A DNA stretch of 64,000 nucleotides from Streptomyces sp. T12 (GTDB taxonomy: Bacteria; Actinomycetota; Actinomycetes; Streptomycetales; Streptomycetaceae): assembly GCF_028736035.1 (NCBI RefSeq), contig NZ_CP117866.1, positions 1,860,001 to 1,924,000 of the forward strand, in the 5' to 3' direction. A program made the position numbers and the translations under genes. Each line of letters begins with the position of its first letter. Within the stretch, counting starts at the first letter, position 1. Shown here one piece after another: positions 8,344-17,549 of the stretch. The notes beneath the pieces were generated by a model. The model was not told the DNA's origin and searched no databases. It was given only the letters and a program-made list of their open reading frames with translations.

Positions 8344-9162
8344 CTAGACCTGAGGGCGGCCCGTGGCCACCGCGTAGAAGGCGACCGCGGCCGCCGCGCC
8401 GACGTTGAGGGAGTCGACGCCGTGGGACATCGGGATGCGGACCCATTCGTCGGCGGCCACCAGGGCCTGGGTGGACAGGCCGTCGCCCTCGGCGCCCAGC
8501 ATCAGCGCGACCCGGTCCATCCGGTGCGGGGCCGCCTCGTCCAGGGACCTTGCCTTCTCGTCGGGGGTGAGGGCGAGGAGCGTGAAACCGGCCTCGCGGA
8601 CCGACTCCAGGCCCTTGGGCCAGGTCTCCAGACGGGCGTAGGGCACGGAGAAGACCGCGCCCATGGAGACCTTGACGCTGCGGCGGTAGAGGGGGTCGGC
8701 GCAGTCCGGGGAGAGGAGCACCGCGTCCATGCCTAGGGCGGCCGCCGACCGGAATATGGCGCCGATGTTGGTGTGGTCGTTCACGGATTCCATGATCACG
8801 ACCCGGCGGGCGGTCTGCAGGAGTTCGGCCGCCGTGGGCAACGGCTTGCGCTGCATGGAGGCCAGCGCGCCGCGGTGCACGTGGTAGCCGGTGACCTGCT
8901 CGGCGAGGTCCGGGCTGACGGCGTACACCGGGGCCGGGAGCTCGTCGATGACGTCGCGCATGACGTCGACCCACTTGGCCGAGAGCAGCATCGACCGCAT
9001 CTCGTAGCCGGCTTCCTTCGCCCGTCTGATGACCTTCTCGCCCTCGGCGATGAACAGGCCCTCGGCCGGCTCGCGCTTGCGGCGCAGGTCGACGTCGGTC
9101 AGGCCCGTGTAGTCGCGCAGGCGCGGGTCGTCGGGATCCTCGACGGTGATGAGATCGGCCAC
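8344..9162 (-). CDS. SpoU/TrmH-family RNA 2'-O-methyltransferase
   Basis: This 272-residue protein has an N-terminal substrate-binding domain and the three SpoU motifs that form the trefoil-knot SAM site: HTNIGAIFRSAAALGMDAV, LMLGAEGDGLS and IPMSHGVDSLNVGAAAAVA. The enzyme methylates the 2'-OH of a ribose in rRNA or tRNA, and the position cannot be deduced. A second member of the family is encoded at 61974-62822. It is the first gene of a probable pair with the NUDIX gene. Confidence 0.9.
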   Translation of the reverse strand: MADLITVEDPDDPRLRDYTGLTDVDLRRKREPAEGLFIAEGEKVIRRAKEAGYEMRSMLLSAKWVDVMRDVIDELPAPVYAVSPDLAEQVTGYHVHRGALASMQRKPLPTAAELLQTARRVVIMESVNDHTNIGAIFRSAAALGMDAVLLSPDCADPLYRRSVKVSMGAVFSVPYARLETWPKGLESVREAGFTLLALTPDEKARSLDEAAPHRMDRVALMLGAEGDGLSTQALVAADEWVRIPMSHGVDSLNVGAAAAVAFYAVATGRPQV

Positions 9163-9245
9163 AGGGTGATACTGCCTTGTCCTGGGTGCGGTGCCAACGG
9201 CTCGGAACGGATGGGTTACCCGCGGTTACGCGGAAGGGCTCGGTC

Positions 9246-10481
9246 CTACGTGGCGGACGGGCTCGGTCCGACGTTCACGACCTCGCCGATGACGATGACC
9301 GCCGGGGGCTTCACCTCGTGGGCGAGCACCGCTTCGCCGGCCGTGGCGAGGGTCGCGTCCACCCGGCGCTGGGCGGCCGTCGTGCCCTCCTGGACCAGGG
9401 CGACGGGCGTGTCCGGGGACTTGCCGTGCGCCACGAGGGTCTCCGCGATCTTGCCGATCTTGTCGACGCCCATGAGGATCACGAGGGTTCCGGTCAGCTT
9501 GGCGAGGGACGGCCAGTCGACGAGGGAGCGTTCGTCGTCGGGGGCCACGTGCCCGCTGACCACGGTGAACTCGTGGGCGACGCCGCGATGGGTGACCGGG
9601 ATGCCCGCCGCGCCCGGCACCGAGATCGAGCTGGAGATGCCGGGGACGACGGTGCAGGGGATGCCGGCCTCCGCGAGTGCCTGGAGCTCCTCCATACCGC
9701 GGCCGAAGACGTACGGGTCACCGCCCTTGAGCCGTACGACCGACTTGCCTTGCTTGGCGTGCTCGATCAGGGCGTTGTTGATGGCCTCCTGGGCCATGAA
9801 ACGGCCGTACGGGATCTTCGCCGCGTCGATCACCTCGACGTGCGGCGGGAGTTCGGCGAGCAGGTCGCGGGGGCCGAGTCGGTCGGCGATGACCACGTCG
9901 GCCTCGGCGAGCAGGCGGCGGCCGCGCACGGTGATCAGGTCCGGGTCGCCGGGGCCGCCGCCGACCAGGGCGACTCCGGGCGTACGGGTGCGGTGGTGCG
10001 GGGCGACGAGGGTGCCGTCGCGCAGGCCCTCGACGACCGCGTCGCGGATGGCGGCGGTGTGACGGGGGTCGCGGCCGCGCGCGTCGGTGGTGAGCACGGC
10101 GATCGTGACGCCCTCACTGTGGCCCGTGGCCGGGGTCCAGGCGGTGGCGGCGTCGGCGTCGTCGGAGCGGACGCACCAGACGCGGTGGCGCTCCGCTTCG
10201 GCCGAGGCGCGGGTGTTCGCCTCCGTGTCGCCGGTGGCGATCAGGGCGTACCAGGCGTCGGCGAGGTCGCCGTCCGCGTAGGCGCGCCGCTCCCAGGTGA
10301 TCTCGCCCGCGTCCGCCATGGCCTCGACCGAGGGGGTTGCTTCGGGGGATACGAGGAGGATGTCCGCGCCTGCTGCGATCAGTGCCGGGAGGCGGCGCTG
10401 GGCGACCTGGCCGCCGCCGAGGACGACCACTTTGCGGCCGGTGAGGCGGAGGCCTACGGGGTAGGCGGGGTTTTCGGCCAT
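9246..10481 (-). CDS. Uroporphyrinogen-III C-methyltransferase with precorrin-2 dehydrogenase domain (CysG-like)
   Basis: 411 residues. The N-terminal Rossmann domain (about 1-150; LTGRKVVVLGGGQVAQRRL) matches the NAD-dependent precorrin-2 dehydrogenase/ferrochelatase part of CysG. The C-terminal half (about 165-405; VGGGPGDPDLITVRGRRLL, VRLKGGDPYVFGRG, VVPGISSSISVPG) is a SAM-dependent SUMT. It makes precorrin-2 and probably sirohydrochlorin, at the branch point of siroheme and cobalamin. It lacks an obvious CysG dimerisation domain between the halves. The ATG at 10481 has GAGGAG upstream, and a longer start adds 59 unlikely residues. Located next to the BluB-CobT gene. Confidence 0.92.
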   Translation of the reverse strand: MAENPAYPVGLRLTGRKVVVLGGGQVAQRRLPALIAAGADILLVSPEATPSVEAMADAGEITWERRAYADGDLADAWYALIATGDTEANTRASAEAERHRVWCVRSDDADAATAWTPATGHSEGVTIAVLTTDARGRDPRHTAAIRDAVVEGLRDGTLVAPHHRTRTPGVALVGGGPGDPDLITVRGRRLLAEADVVIADRLGPRDLLAELPPHVEVIDAAKIPYGRFMAQEAINNALIEHAKQGKSVVRLKGGDPYVFGRGMEELQALAEAGIPCTVVPGISSSISVPGAAGIPVTHRGVAHEFTVVSGHVAPDDERSLVDWPSLAKLTGTLVILMGVDKIGKIAETLVAHGKSPDTPVALVQEGTTAAQRRVDATLATAGEAVLAHEVKPPAVIVIGEVVNVGPSPSAT

Positions 10482-10603
10482 GAGGGTGCGGCTCCTCTGT
10501 ACGGCGGTGCAGTGGCCCTGACGTGCGGATTTTACGGGGGCGGATGGGGAGGGTGGGGCAGGTGTCCGTTGGCTGAGCTTCGTCGCCGGGTGCACGGCTG
10601 TGG

Positions 10604-10652
10604 GTGGTTGTGCCCACCCGTTCCGCCCTGCGGAACGCCTGCCCACAACCAC
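10604..10652 (-). terminator. Nested inverted repeat after the BluB-CobT gene
   Basis: Outer arms GTGGTTGTG (10604-10612) and CACAACCAC (10644-10652) enclose an inner hairpin GTTCCGC-CCT-GCGGAAC. It stands 50-100 bases past the BluB-CobT stop. It is a likely terminator and has the look of a dispersed Streptomyces intergenic repeat. Confidence 0.6.
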
Positions 10653-10700
10653 AACCACTCGGCAGGGCGCCCGGTGCTGTCGTACCGAATGCCCCCGCGC

Positions 10701-13700
10701 CTACTTCTCAGTTACCCCCGCCGAGTCGAACGTCGCCACCTCGTGCATCGCCCTCGCCGTGCTCTGCACCAACGGCAGGGCCAGCAGCGCGCCCGTGCCC
10801 TCGCCCAGCCTCAGGTCCAGGTCGACCAGGGGCCGCAGGCCCAGCTTGTTGAGGGCGGCCACATGGCCGGGCTCGGCGCTGCGGTGGCCCGCGATGCAGG
10901 CCGCGAGGACCTCGGGGGCGATCGCGCGGGCGACCAGGGCTGCCGCGCCGGCACTGACGCCGTCCAGGATCACCGGCGTGCGCAGGGAGGCGCCGCCCAG
11001 CAGGAGGCCGACCAGCGCGGCGTGCTCGAAGCCGCCGATCGCCGCCAGGACGCCGATGGGGTCGGCCGGGTCGGGCTGGTGAACCTCGATGGCGCGGCGG
11101 ACGACCTCGGTCTTGCGGGCGAGGGTCTCGTCGTTGATGCCGGTGCCACGGCCCGTCACCTCGGCCGGGTCCGTGTCCGTGAACACCGAGATCAGGGCTG
11201 CCGACGCGGTCGTGTTGGCGATGCCCATCTCGCCCGTAAGGAGGGCCTTGTTACCGGCCGCCACCAGGTCACGGGCGGTCTCGATGCCGACCTCGATGGC
11301 CTGCTTGGCCTCCTCGCGGGTCATCGCGGGGCCGGTCGTCATGTCGGAGGTGCCCGCGCGGACCTTGCGGGGCAGCAGGCCGGGCGTGGCCGGGAGGTCG
11401 GCGGCCACGCCGACGTCCACCACACAGACCTCGGCGCCCACCTGGCCCGCGAAGGCGTTGCAGACCGCGCCGCCGCCGAGGAAGTTGGCGACCATCTGGG
11501 CCGTCACCTCCTGCGGCCAGGGGGTGACGCCCTGCGCGTGCACGCCGTGGTCGCCGGCGAAGATCGCGACGGCCGCGGGCTCGGGAATCGGCGGCGGGCA
11601 CTGGCGGGACAGGCCGGACAGCTGCGCGGAGATGATCTCCAGCATGCCGAGCGCGCCGGCCGGCTTGGTCATCCGCTTCTGCCGCTCCCAGGCCTCGCCG
11701 AGCGCCTTGGCGTCCAGCGGGCGGATCTGGGCGACGGTCTCGGCGAGCAGGTCGTGCGGCTCCTCGCCGGGCAGGGCGCGACGGCCGTACGTCTCCTCGT
11801 GCACGACCCAGGACAGCGGGCGGCGCTTGGACCAGCCGGCCTGCATCAGCTCGGGCTCGTCCGGGAACTCGTCGACGTACCCGACGCACAGGTAGGCGAT
11901 GACCTCCAGGTGCTCGGGCAGGCCGAGGGCGCGGACCATCTCGCGCTCGTCGAAGAAGCTGACCCAGCCGACGCCGAGGCCTTCGGCGCGGGCGGCGAGC
12001 CAGAGGTTCTCCACCGCGAGGGCGGCGGAGTAGGGCGCCATCTGGGGCTGCGTGTGGCGGCCCAGGGTGTGGCGGCCGCCGCGGGTCGGGTCGGCGGTGA
12101 CCACGATGTTGACCGGGGTGTCGAGGATGGCCTCGATCTTCAGTTCCTTGAACTGCTTCGCCCGGCCCTTGGGGAGGGACTTGGCGTACGCCTCGCGCTG
12201 CCGCATGGCCAGTTCGTGCATGGTCCGCCGGGTCTCGGCGGAGCGGATGACGACGAAGTCCCAGGGCTGCGAATGGCCCACGGAGGGCGCGGTGTGGGCG
12301 GCCTCCAGGACGCGGAGCAGCACCTCGTGCGGGATGGGGTCGCTGCGGAAGCCGTTGCGGATGTCGCGGCGCTCACGCATGACCTTGAGGACGGCCTCGC
12401 GTTCGGCGTCGTCGTAGGCGGGCGCTGCCGGGCCGGTGGACTGTCTCACTTCTTCCACGGCCGTGCTCTCTTCTGCGGGGGCTTCTTGGTCTTCCTGGTC
12501 GGCGGCCCTGGTGTCCAGGTCCTCCGCGTGCTGTACGAGTTCGGGGTCGCCCTCACGGGGTGCGGGGACCGTGGCCACGGGAGCCGGCGCCTCCTGTGCG
12601 GGGAGGACCGTCGGCTGCGGCGGGGTCGGCGCGAGGTGCGGAGTGGTCGGTACCGAGCCCTCGACCGCGACGAACTGGCCGGACGGCTGGTCGGGCGCGG
12701 GCTCCTGGGGCGTACCGGACGGCAGCACCGCCGTGGCGTCGCCCTGGCCTGACTCCGTGGACTCCACGGGCGGTTGGGCCGGGTCCTCGGAGCCAGGCGC
12801 GGCCTGGGCTGCCAGGGGCTGGAGCTGCGGGCCGGCGGGTTCAGCGACGAAGGGCTGGGGTGCCTCGGCCGGTGCGGCGCCCGAGGGGGCCGACTGCGGG
12901 TCGGTGGACTCCGGGGCGGCGGTGTCGTCCGAGGCGGCGGTCGTGGCGGGCGGTTGGGTGGCCTCGGCCGGCTCGGCGCCGGCGTCCGGGGTCTGCTGGG
13001 CGTCCGGCGCCTGGGCCGCGGGGGCCGCGATGTGGGGTTGCGCGTCGGGGGCGGTGGGGGTCACGGCAACGGACTGTGCTTCGGCTTCAGGTGCGGTGGC
13101 GCTCGCGGCCACAGCCTGCGCTTCGGCGACTACGTCCGTCGGAGCACCGTCCTGCGGCGGCTGCTGGGCCTGCGCGAGGTCCGGGGCCGGGAGGGCTTCG
13201 GGAGCCTGCGGCTGCTGCGGGTCCGGGGCCTCGGCGGGCTGGGCGACCGGGACGGGGGGCTCGCTCTGCTGCTCGGCGACGGCCTGCTCGACGTCCGCGG
13301 GTTGCGGGGTTTGCGGGGTCGGTTCGGGGACTACGACGGCGGAGGCGCCGTCGGCGGGTGCGGTGACGGCGTCGGCCGGCTGCGAGTCCGGTACGACGTG
13401 CTCGGCATCCGCGGGCTGGGGGACCTGTGTTGCCTCCGGCGCGGCCGGGACGGGGGGCTCGGAGACCTGCGCCGGGGTCTCGGGCGCGGCCGCGTCGAGA
13501 ACCTGGGCGGCTTCCGGAGCGGAGGCGTCGGGGACCTGGACGACTTCCGGAGCCGAGGCGTCGGCGACCTGCGCGGTCTCGGGGTCGAGCACCTCGGGAA
13601 GCTGCGCGGTCTCAAGGGCGGCACCGTCGGGAACCTGTGCCGTCTCAGGGGCGACGCCCTCAGGAACCTGGCCGACCTCGGCGTCGGGCGCCACGGCAAC

Positions 13701-15074
13701 CTGCCCGGCGTCAGCGTCGACCGCCTCGGAAACCTGAGCAGCTTCCGGCGCGGAGTCCACAGCGACCGGGCCGGCCTCAACCGCCGGGACCTCGGTCCCC
13801 TGCGCTGCTGAGCCGACGGCGGACTCGGCGGCCGCGGCAACCTCACCGGCGGCCGAGTCCCCCGGAACCTGCCCGGGCTCAGCGCCCTGGCCGCCCTCCG
13901 AAGCGTCGCCAACTCCCGCAGCCTGCACGGCATCCGCGACACCGTCACCGCCAGGCACCTGAGCGGCACCCGCGTCGGCGTCGCTCACCGGAACTCCCCC
14001 GGCGACCGTGCCGACCTCACCCGCAGGCACGGCGACCTCGCCGGCACCGGAGTCGGCGGCACCTGTGGCAGCGTCGACGGCACCGGAGTCGGCCGCACCC
14101 GTCGCAGCCTCGACGGCATCCGCAGCAGGCACAGCTGCCGCCATCTGCTCGGCCTCGACGACAGGCGCAGCGCCCGCCGCCACCTCGGCGCCCGGAGCAG
14201 CCCCAACACCGGTGGCCTCTCCCGCGTCATAATCCTGCGCAGCCGCCGGCATCCGACCGGCTTCGGGGCCAGGCGCCGCATCGGCCACCGGCGCGGCGTC
14301 GCCGGCCGACGGTTCCTGACCGCCGTGCACGCCCTCCTGCGGGACCGGCACACCGACCTCGGCGCCCTGGGCAGCGTTCGTCACATCGTGCGCAGCGCCC
14401 GTCGTGGCACCGGCCTCCGTGACGACGCGAGCCATCACCGCCTGTGCGGCGCCCACCGGCTCGCCCCCCGGCTGTCCGGTCGGGACAACCGTTTCGGCAG
14501 CCGGCACCTCGATACCGACCGGCGCGGGGGCCGGAGCCTGGACCTGGACGGCGGCCTGGGCCGGGGCACCCCAGGGAGTCGCCGGCTGCGGGACCGCTGC
14601 CTCGTGGTGCTGGGGTGCGTCCAGGTATTCGGGGCCGGTCGGGGCCGGGCCGGGCTGGCGGGTGGGCGCACCTACGGCGCCGCGGTCGGCGAGGGAGCGG
14701 ACCGGGCTGGCGGAGGCGTCGGGGATGGGCGGGCCGAGGTGCAGGGGGCGGCGGGGCGTGATGGGCGGGATCGGCGTCGTGGGGGCCGTCGGGCCCGGGA
14801 GGCGGACGCCGCCGAGGTCGACCGAGCCGCTGTCGCGGCCGGAGATCTGGTGCGCGTCCGGCTCGTGCACGGCCTCGACGACCGGCTCCGGCGCGGGCGG
14901 GACGACCTCGTTGCCCCAGGCTCCCTGGGAGCCGGGCAGCAGCAGGTCTTCGTCCTCGGCGGTGGTCTCGGAGAGGTAGGTGTACGCACCGTGCGCCGCG
15001 GGGACGCCTGGCTGCTCCACCATGCCTGCGCTCTCCGGCAGTCCCTCGCCCGGGACCTGGCCGGTGTCGGTCAT
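10701..15074 (-). CDS. cobT: Giant BluB-CobT fusion with long Ala/Pro/acidic N-terminal extension
   Basis: 1457 residues from ATG 15074 (MTDTGQVPGEGLPE; GAGGGG five bases upstream). Residues ~1-880 are low-complexity Ala, Pro, Glu, Asp, Val and Gln with degenerate 11-residue repeats and no predicted fold. Residues ~887-1100 form a nitroreductase-fold BluB domain (RRDIRNGFRSDPIP, TAPSVGHSQPWDFV, GLGVGWVSFFDE), which cuts FMNH2 to make 5,6-dimethylbenzimidazole. Residues ~1107-1457 form CobT (QKRMTKPAGALG, IFAGDHGVHAQGV, GEMGIANTTASAAL, DGVSAGAAALVA), which activates that base to alpha-ribazole phosphate. Two consecutive steps of lower-ligand synthesis are thus in one chain. I see no signal peptide or membrane span. 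The extension is probably disordered. Confidence 0.93.
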   Translation of the reverse strand: MTDTGQVPGEGLPESAGMVEQPGVPAAHGAYTYLSETTAEDEDLLLPGSQGAWGNEVVPPAPEPVVEAVHEPDAHQISGRDSGSVDLGGVRLPGPTAPTTPIPPITPRRPLHLGPPIPDASASPVRSLADRGAVGAPTRQPGPAPTGPEYLDAPQHHEAAVPQPATPWGAPAQAAVQVQAPAPAPVGIEVPAAETVVPTGQPGGEPVGAAQAVMARVVTEAGATTGAAHDVTNAAQGAEVGVPVPQEGVHGGQEPSAGDAAPVADAAPGPEAGRMPAAAQDYDAGEATGVGAAPGAEVAAGAAPVVEAEQMAAAVPAADAVEAATGAADSGAVDAATGAADSGAGEVAVPAGEVGTVAGGVPVSDADAGAAQVPGGDGVADAVQAAGVGDASEGGQGAEPGQVPGDSAAGEVAAAAESAVGSAAQGTEVPAVEAGPVAVDSAPEAAQVSEAVDADAGQVAVAPDAEVGQVPEGVAPETAQVPDGAALETAQLPEVLDPETAQVADASAPEVVQVPDASAPEAAQVLDAAAPETPAQVSEPPVPAAPEATQVPQPADAEHVVPDSQPADAVTAPADGASAVVVPEPTPQTPQPADVEQAVAEQQSEPPVPVAQPAEAPDPQQPQAPEALPAPDLAQAQQPPQDGAPTDVVAEAQAVAASATAPEAEAQSVAVTPTAPDAQPHIAAPAAQAPDAQQTPDAGAEPAEATQPPATTAASDDTAAPESTDPQSAPSGAAPAEAPQPFVAEPAGPQLQPLAAQAAPGSEDPAQPPVESTESGQGDATAVLPSGTPQEPAPDQPSGQFVAVEGSVPTTPHLAPTPPQPTVLPAQEAPAPVATVPAPREGDPELVQHAEDLDTRAADQEDQEAPAEESTAVEEVRQSTGPAAPAYDDAEREAVLKVMRERRDIRNGFRSDPIPHEVLLRVLEAAHTAPSVGHSQPWDFVVIRSAETRRTMHELAMRQREAYAKSLPKGRAKQFKELKIEAILDTPVNIVVTADPTRGGRHTLGRHTQPQMAPYSAALAVENLWLAARAEGLGVGWVSFFDEREMVRALGLPEHLEVIAYLCVGYVDEFPDEPELMQAGWSKRRPLSWVVHEETYGRRALPGEEPHDLLAETVAQIRPLDAKALGEAWERQKRMTKPAGALGMLEIISAQLSGLSRQCPPPIPEPAAVAIFAGDHGVHAQGVTPWPQEVTAQMVANFLGGGAVCNAFAGQVGAEVCVVDVGVAADLPATPGLLPRKVRAGTSDMTTGPAMTREEAKQAIEVGIETARDLVAAGNKALLTGEMGIANTTASAALISVFTDTDPAEVTGRGTGINDETLARKTEVVRRAIEVHQPDPADPIGVLAAIGGFEHAALVGLLLGGASLRTPVILDGVSAGAAALVARAIAPEVLAACIAGHRSAEPGHVAALNKLGLRPLVDLDLRLGEGTGALLALPLVQSTARAMHEVATFDSAGVTEK
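13460..13690 (-). repeat. Degenerate 33-bp (11-residue) tandem repeats inside the BluB-CobT extension
   Basis: About seven successive 11-residue units follow the pattern (A/S/L)-x-PE-x-(A/V)-QV-x-(D/E)-x: APETAQVPDG, LETAQLPEV, DPETAQVADA, APEVVQVPDA, APEAAQVLDA. The DNA shows the matching 33-bp period. Confidence 0.75.
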
Positions 15075-15441
15075 GCGTACCCCTCGCCCATCGGTTAGTG
15101 CTTCTACGACCAGCTCACCGGGGACGGCGCACCGACCGCCCCCGCAGTGAAGAACGAGCGTGTGTGCCCAGCGGCACGAACGACCCGCCCAAAAAGGCGA
15201 CAAAGCCATTGAGTGGCATTGTCGTGGCCGTTCGGCCGTCGCGACAGGCTGATCCGCGACAGGCCGCTGTGGACTGCGCCACGTTGCGCGTCCTCCGGTT
15301 TCGCCGTACCACACCCACCCCAAACGGGGCGCGTTTTTCCGGACATTGACCGACGAAGTGCCGGGCGACCGAGTGCGGTACAACGATCGGCCAGCCTACC
15401 GCGCGCGGTATGACAACAGGATCACGGGGACGGGTACGCGG
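15075..15441. other. 367-base gap between CobL and BluB-CobT genes
   Basis: No gene is supported here. The minus strand has several small inverted repeats (for example CGGCCGAACGGCC, and repeated CTGTCGCG motifs around 15240-15265) that could fold in the leader of the fusion gene. I looked for a cobalamin riboswitch B12 box and saw none. Confidence 0.4.
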
Positions 15442-16653
15442 TCACGCAGTGCGGTCGGGCAGTACCCCGCTGAGCAGGAAAGCGACACTGCGCTCCCGCT
15501 CCGTCCAGGCCCGCGTGTCGAGTTCCACGGACTGCAAGAGGGCGCACTCGACGTCGTAGCCGTGCTCGGTGAGGCCGCGTCCGACGAGTTCGGCGGCGTC
15601 ACGGGTCGCGGCATGCGTGACGATGCGCTGCGGGCGCCGGTCGGCGACGGCGGAGACGACGGCCGCTCCCCCGCCGCCGACGCGTACGACGTCCGGTTCG
15701 GCGAGGTTCTCCAGAGCGTGCGGGGCCGTGCCGTGGACGATCTGCAGCTGGACCCCGAAGCCGCGTGCGTTGGCCTCGGTGCGGGCGCAGGCCTGCGGGT
15801 CGCGGTCGACGGCGATGACGGCGGCGCCGGCCCGGGCGGCCTCGACGGCGAAGGCGCCGCTGCCGCAGCCGATGTCCCACACGAGGTCGCCGACGCGCGG
15901 GCCGAGCCGGGCGAGTTGGGCCGCGCGCAGCGGTTCCAGTTCGCCTTCGCCCATGAGGCCGCCGTAGGACTCGGCGGGCAGGGTCCAGCCGCGCGGCGCG
16001 GCGGACGGGTCGCGGCCGGCGATCCACCCGCCGCCGTCCGCCGCCGCCACCTTGCCGCCGATGACGATGACGACGTTCGGGTCGCGCCAGATGTGGTCGG
16101 GGGCCTTGTCGGAGGTGACGACGGTGACCTGCTCGCGTTCGGTGCCCAGCTCCTCGCAGATGACGAAGGTGCGGTGGACGCCGTCCAGGAGCAGACCGAG
16201 TTCGGCGGGTCCGGCGCCCGGTGAGGTGAGGACGGCGACCTTGGTGTGGGCGCGGCACACATTCACCGCGCGTCGCAGGGTGCGGCGGTGTGCGACGACC
16301 ACCTGTGCGTCGTCCCAGGGCATGCCGGCGCGGGCGAAGGCGGCGGCGACCGAGGAGACGGCGGGGACGACCTCGACCTCCAGGCCGAACTCGGGGGCGC
16401 GCAGGGTCCGTACGACGCCGAAGAAGCCGGGGTCGCCGTCGGCGAACACCACCGCGGTGCCGCGGTGGGCGGCGATCCGGCGGGCGGCGAGGCCGACGCT
16501 GCCGAGGCGGATGCGCTCGGCGGCGGGCGGCACCTCGGGGAGCGCCAGGTGGTGGGCGGCACCGGCCACGAGCGTGGCGGCACCGAGGGCGGAGCGTGCC
16601 GCGGCGGTCAGCGGCGAGCCGTCCCAGCCGATCACCGTGACGCGGTCGGCCAT
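15442..16653 (-). CDS. cobL: Precorrin-6Y C5,15-methyltransferase (decarboxylating), CobL
   Basis: 403 residues with both halves of CobL. The N-terminal tetrapyrrole methylase (VIGWDGSPLTAAARSALG, VVFADGDPGFFGVVRTL, VVPAVSSVAAAFARAGMPW) methylates C5. The C-terminal CbiT-like Rossmann methyltransferase ([48 protein letters not shown]) methylates C15 and decarboxylates the acetate side chain. The ATG start fits the family's usual ~400 residues. It belongs to the cobalamin block with the SUMT-like and BluB-CobT genes, although the intervening gap suggests a separate transcript. Confidence 0.94.
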   Translation of the reverse strand: MADRVTVIGWDGSPLTAAARSALGAATLVAGAAHHLALPEVPPAAERIRLGSVGLAARRIAAHRGTAVVFADGDPGFFGVVRTLRAPEFGLEVEVVPAVSSVAAAFARAGMPWDDAQVVVAHRRTLRRAVNVCRAHTKVAVLTSPGAGPAELGLLLDGVHRTFVICEELGTEREQVTVVTSDKAPDHIWRDPNVVIVIGGKVAAADGGGWIAGRDPSAAPRGWTLPAESYGGLMGEGELEPLRAAQLARLGPRVGDLVWDIGCGSGAFAVEAARAGAAVIAVDRDPQACARTEANARGFGVQLQIVHGTAPHALENLAEPDVVRVGGGGAAVVSAVADRRPQRIVTHAATRDAAELVGRGLTEHGYDVECALLQSVELDTRAWTERERSVAFLLSGVLPDRTA

Positions 16654-16768
16654 CGTCGTCAGTCTCCTGGGTTCGCGCAGGTCGTCGTAGGTCAGCCCGA
16701 GGGGCAGGCTCCGTGAGGGTACCTGTTCGGCGGGTCGGCTCCCGCGGTGCCCGAGGATTCGCTTCCCG

Positions 16769-17407
16769 TCAGTTCCACTCGCCGAACGAGGTGAAGCCGC
16801 CGGTGTCGGCCAACTGCTCCCCGGCGCCGTCGAGGTCCTCCGGGAGGAGGCTCCACACGATGAAGTCGGTGCGTACGTCGCTCCAGGTGCCGTCCTCCGC
16901 GCGGACGTGCGCTATGCACGCGTTGCGCAGGACGCCCTCGCTGATACAGCCGATCTTCTGGGCGACCTGCTGGGAGGCGGTGTTGTCGGCGGCCGTGCGC
17001 AGCTCGATGCGTTCGAACTTCTGGTCGCTGAACAGCCATTGGGCGGTGGCAAGGGTGGCCTCGGAGGCGTAGCCCTCGCCGCGGGCCCAGGGGGCGATGA
17101 TGTACGACAGCTCGGTCGCACGGACATGCCAGTTCGTCTTGGCCAGCTGGACGACGCCGACCAGGCGCTGGGTGAGGAACTCGGTGACGGCGAGGTCGAG
17201 CCCGCGGCCGGCTTCCCGCTCGGTGGGCGCGTACTCGGTGATCCAGGTGCGGGCGCCGTCCTCGGTGAAGGGCTGGGGGACGTCGGTCCAGGCACCGACC
17301 TGCTCGTCGTTCATCATCTCGGCCAGTGCGGGCACGTCGTCCTCGTCGAGGGGCCGCAGCACCAACCGCTCCGTGCTGATGGAGATGTTGGGGAAGGTGC
17401 TAGTCAT
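16769..17407 (-). CDS. GNAT acetyltransferase, RimJ/RimL-like
   Basis: 212 residues from ATG 17407 (MTSTFPNISISTERLVLRPL), with a GGAG ribosome-binding site. TERLVLRPLDEDD is the standard opening of the Acetyltransf_3 group, and APWARGEGYASEATLA forms the acetyl-CoA pyrophosphate loop. IELRTAADNTASQQVAQKIG gives the C-terminal strand-helix. Family members acetylate N-terminal amines of ribosomal proteins or small molecules. It is isolated from metQ by a strong hairpin. Confidence 0.85.
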   Translation of the reverse strand: MTSTFPNISISTERLVLRPLDEDDVPALAEMMNDEQVGAWTDVPQPFTEDGARTWITEYAPTEREAGRGLDLAVTEFLTQRLVGVVQLAKTNWHVRATELSYIIAPWARGEGYASEATLATAQWLFSDQKFERIELRTAADNTASQQVAQKIGCISEGVLRNACIAHVRAEDGTWSDVRTDFIVWSLLPEDLDGAGEQLADTGGFTSFGEWN

Positions 17408-17486
17408 GCGCCGCTCCGTAACCTTCGGAAAACCTTCAGGGCCTGCTGAACTGCCCAGCATGCAGCATGAAAGCACTCGGATGCAC

Positions 17487-17523
17487 CACGGGGTCCACAC
17501 CAAGTGATGGAGTGGACCCCGTG
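17487..17523 (-). terminator. Terminator of metN-metI-metQ
   Basis: CACGGGGTCCAC and its exact complement GTGGACCCCGTG (12 bp) surround a 13-base loop, 27 bases beyond the metQ stop. Confidence 0.85.
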
Positions 17524-17549
17524 CGTGGCGATACGCCGTATACGCACCG

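Noticed and set aside
12436..14353. Very long open frames on both strands across the BluB-CobT extension
   Set aside because: Strong third-position GC and few stop codons in Streptomyces open the other frames. The minus-strand product leads in frame into BluB and CobT, while the others are low-complexity with no domain or ribosome-binding site.
15075..15441. Cobalamin riboswitch upstream of BluB-CobT
   Set aside because: I looked for a B12-box-like conserved core and its surrounding stems on the minus strand and could not find them.
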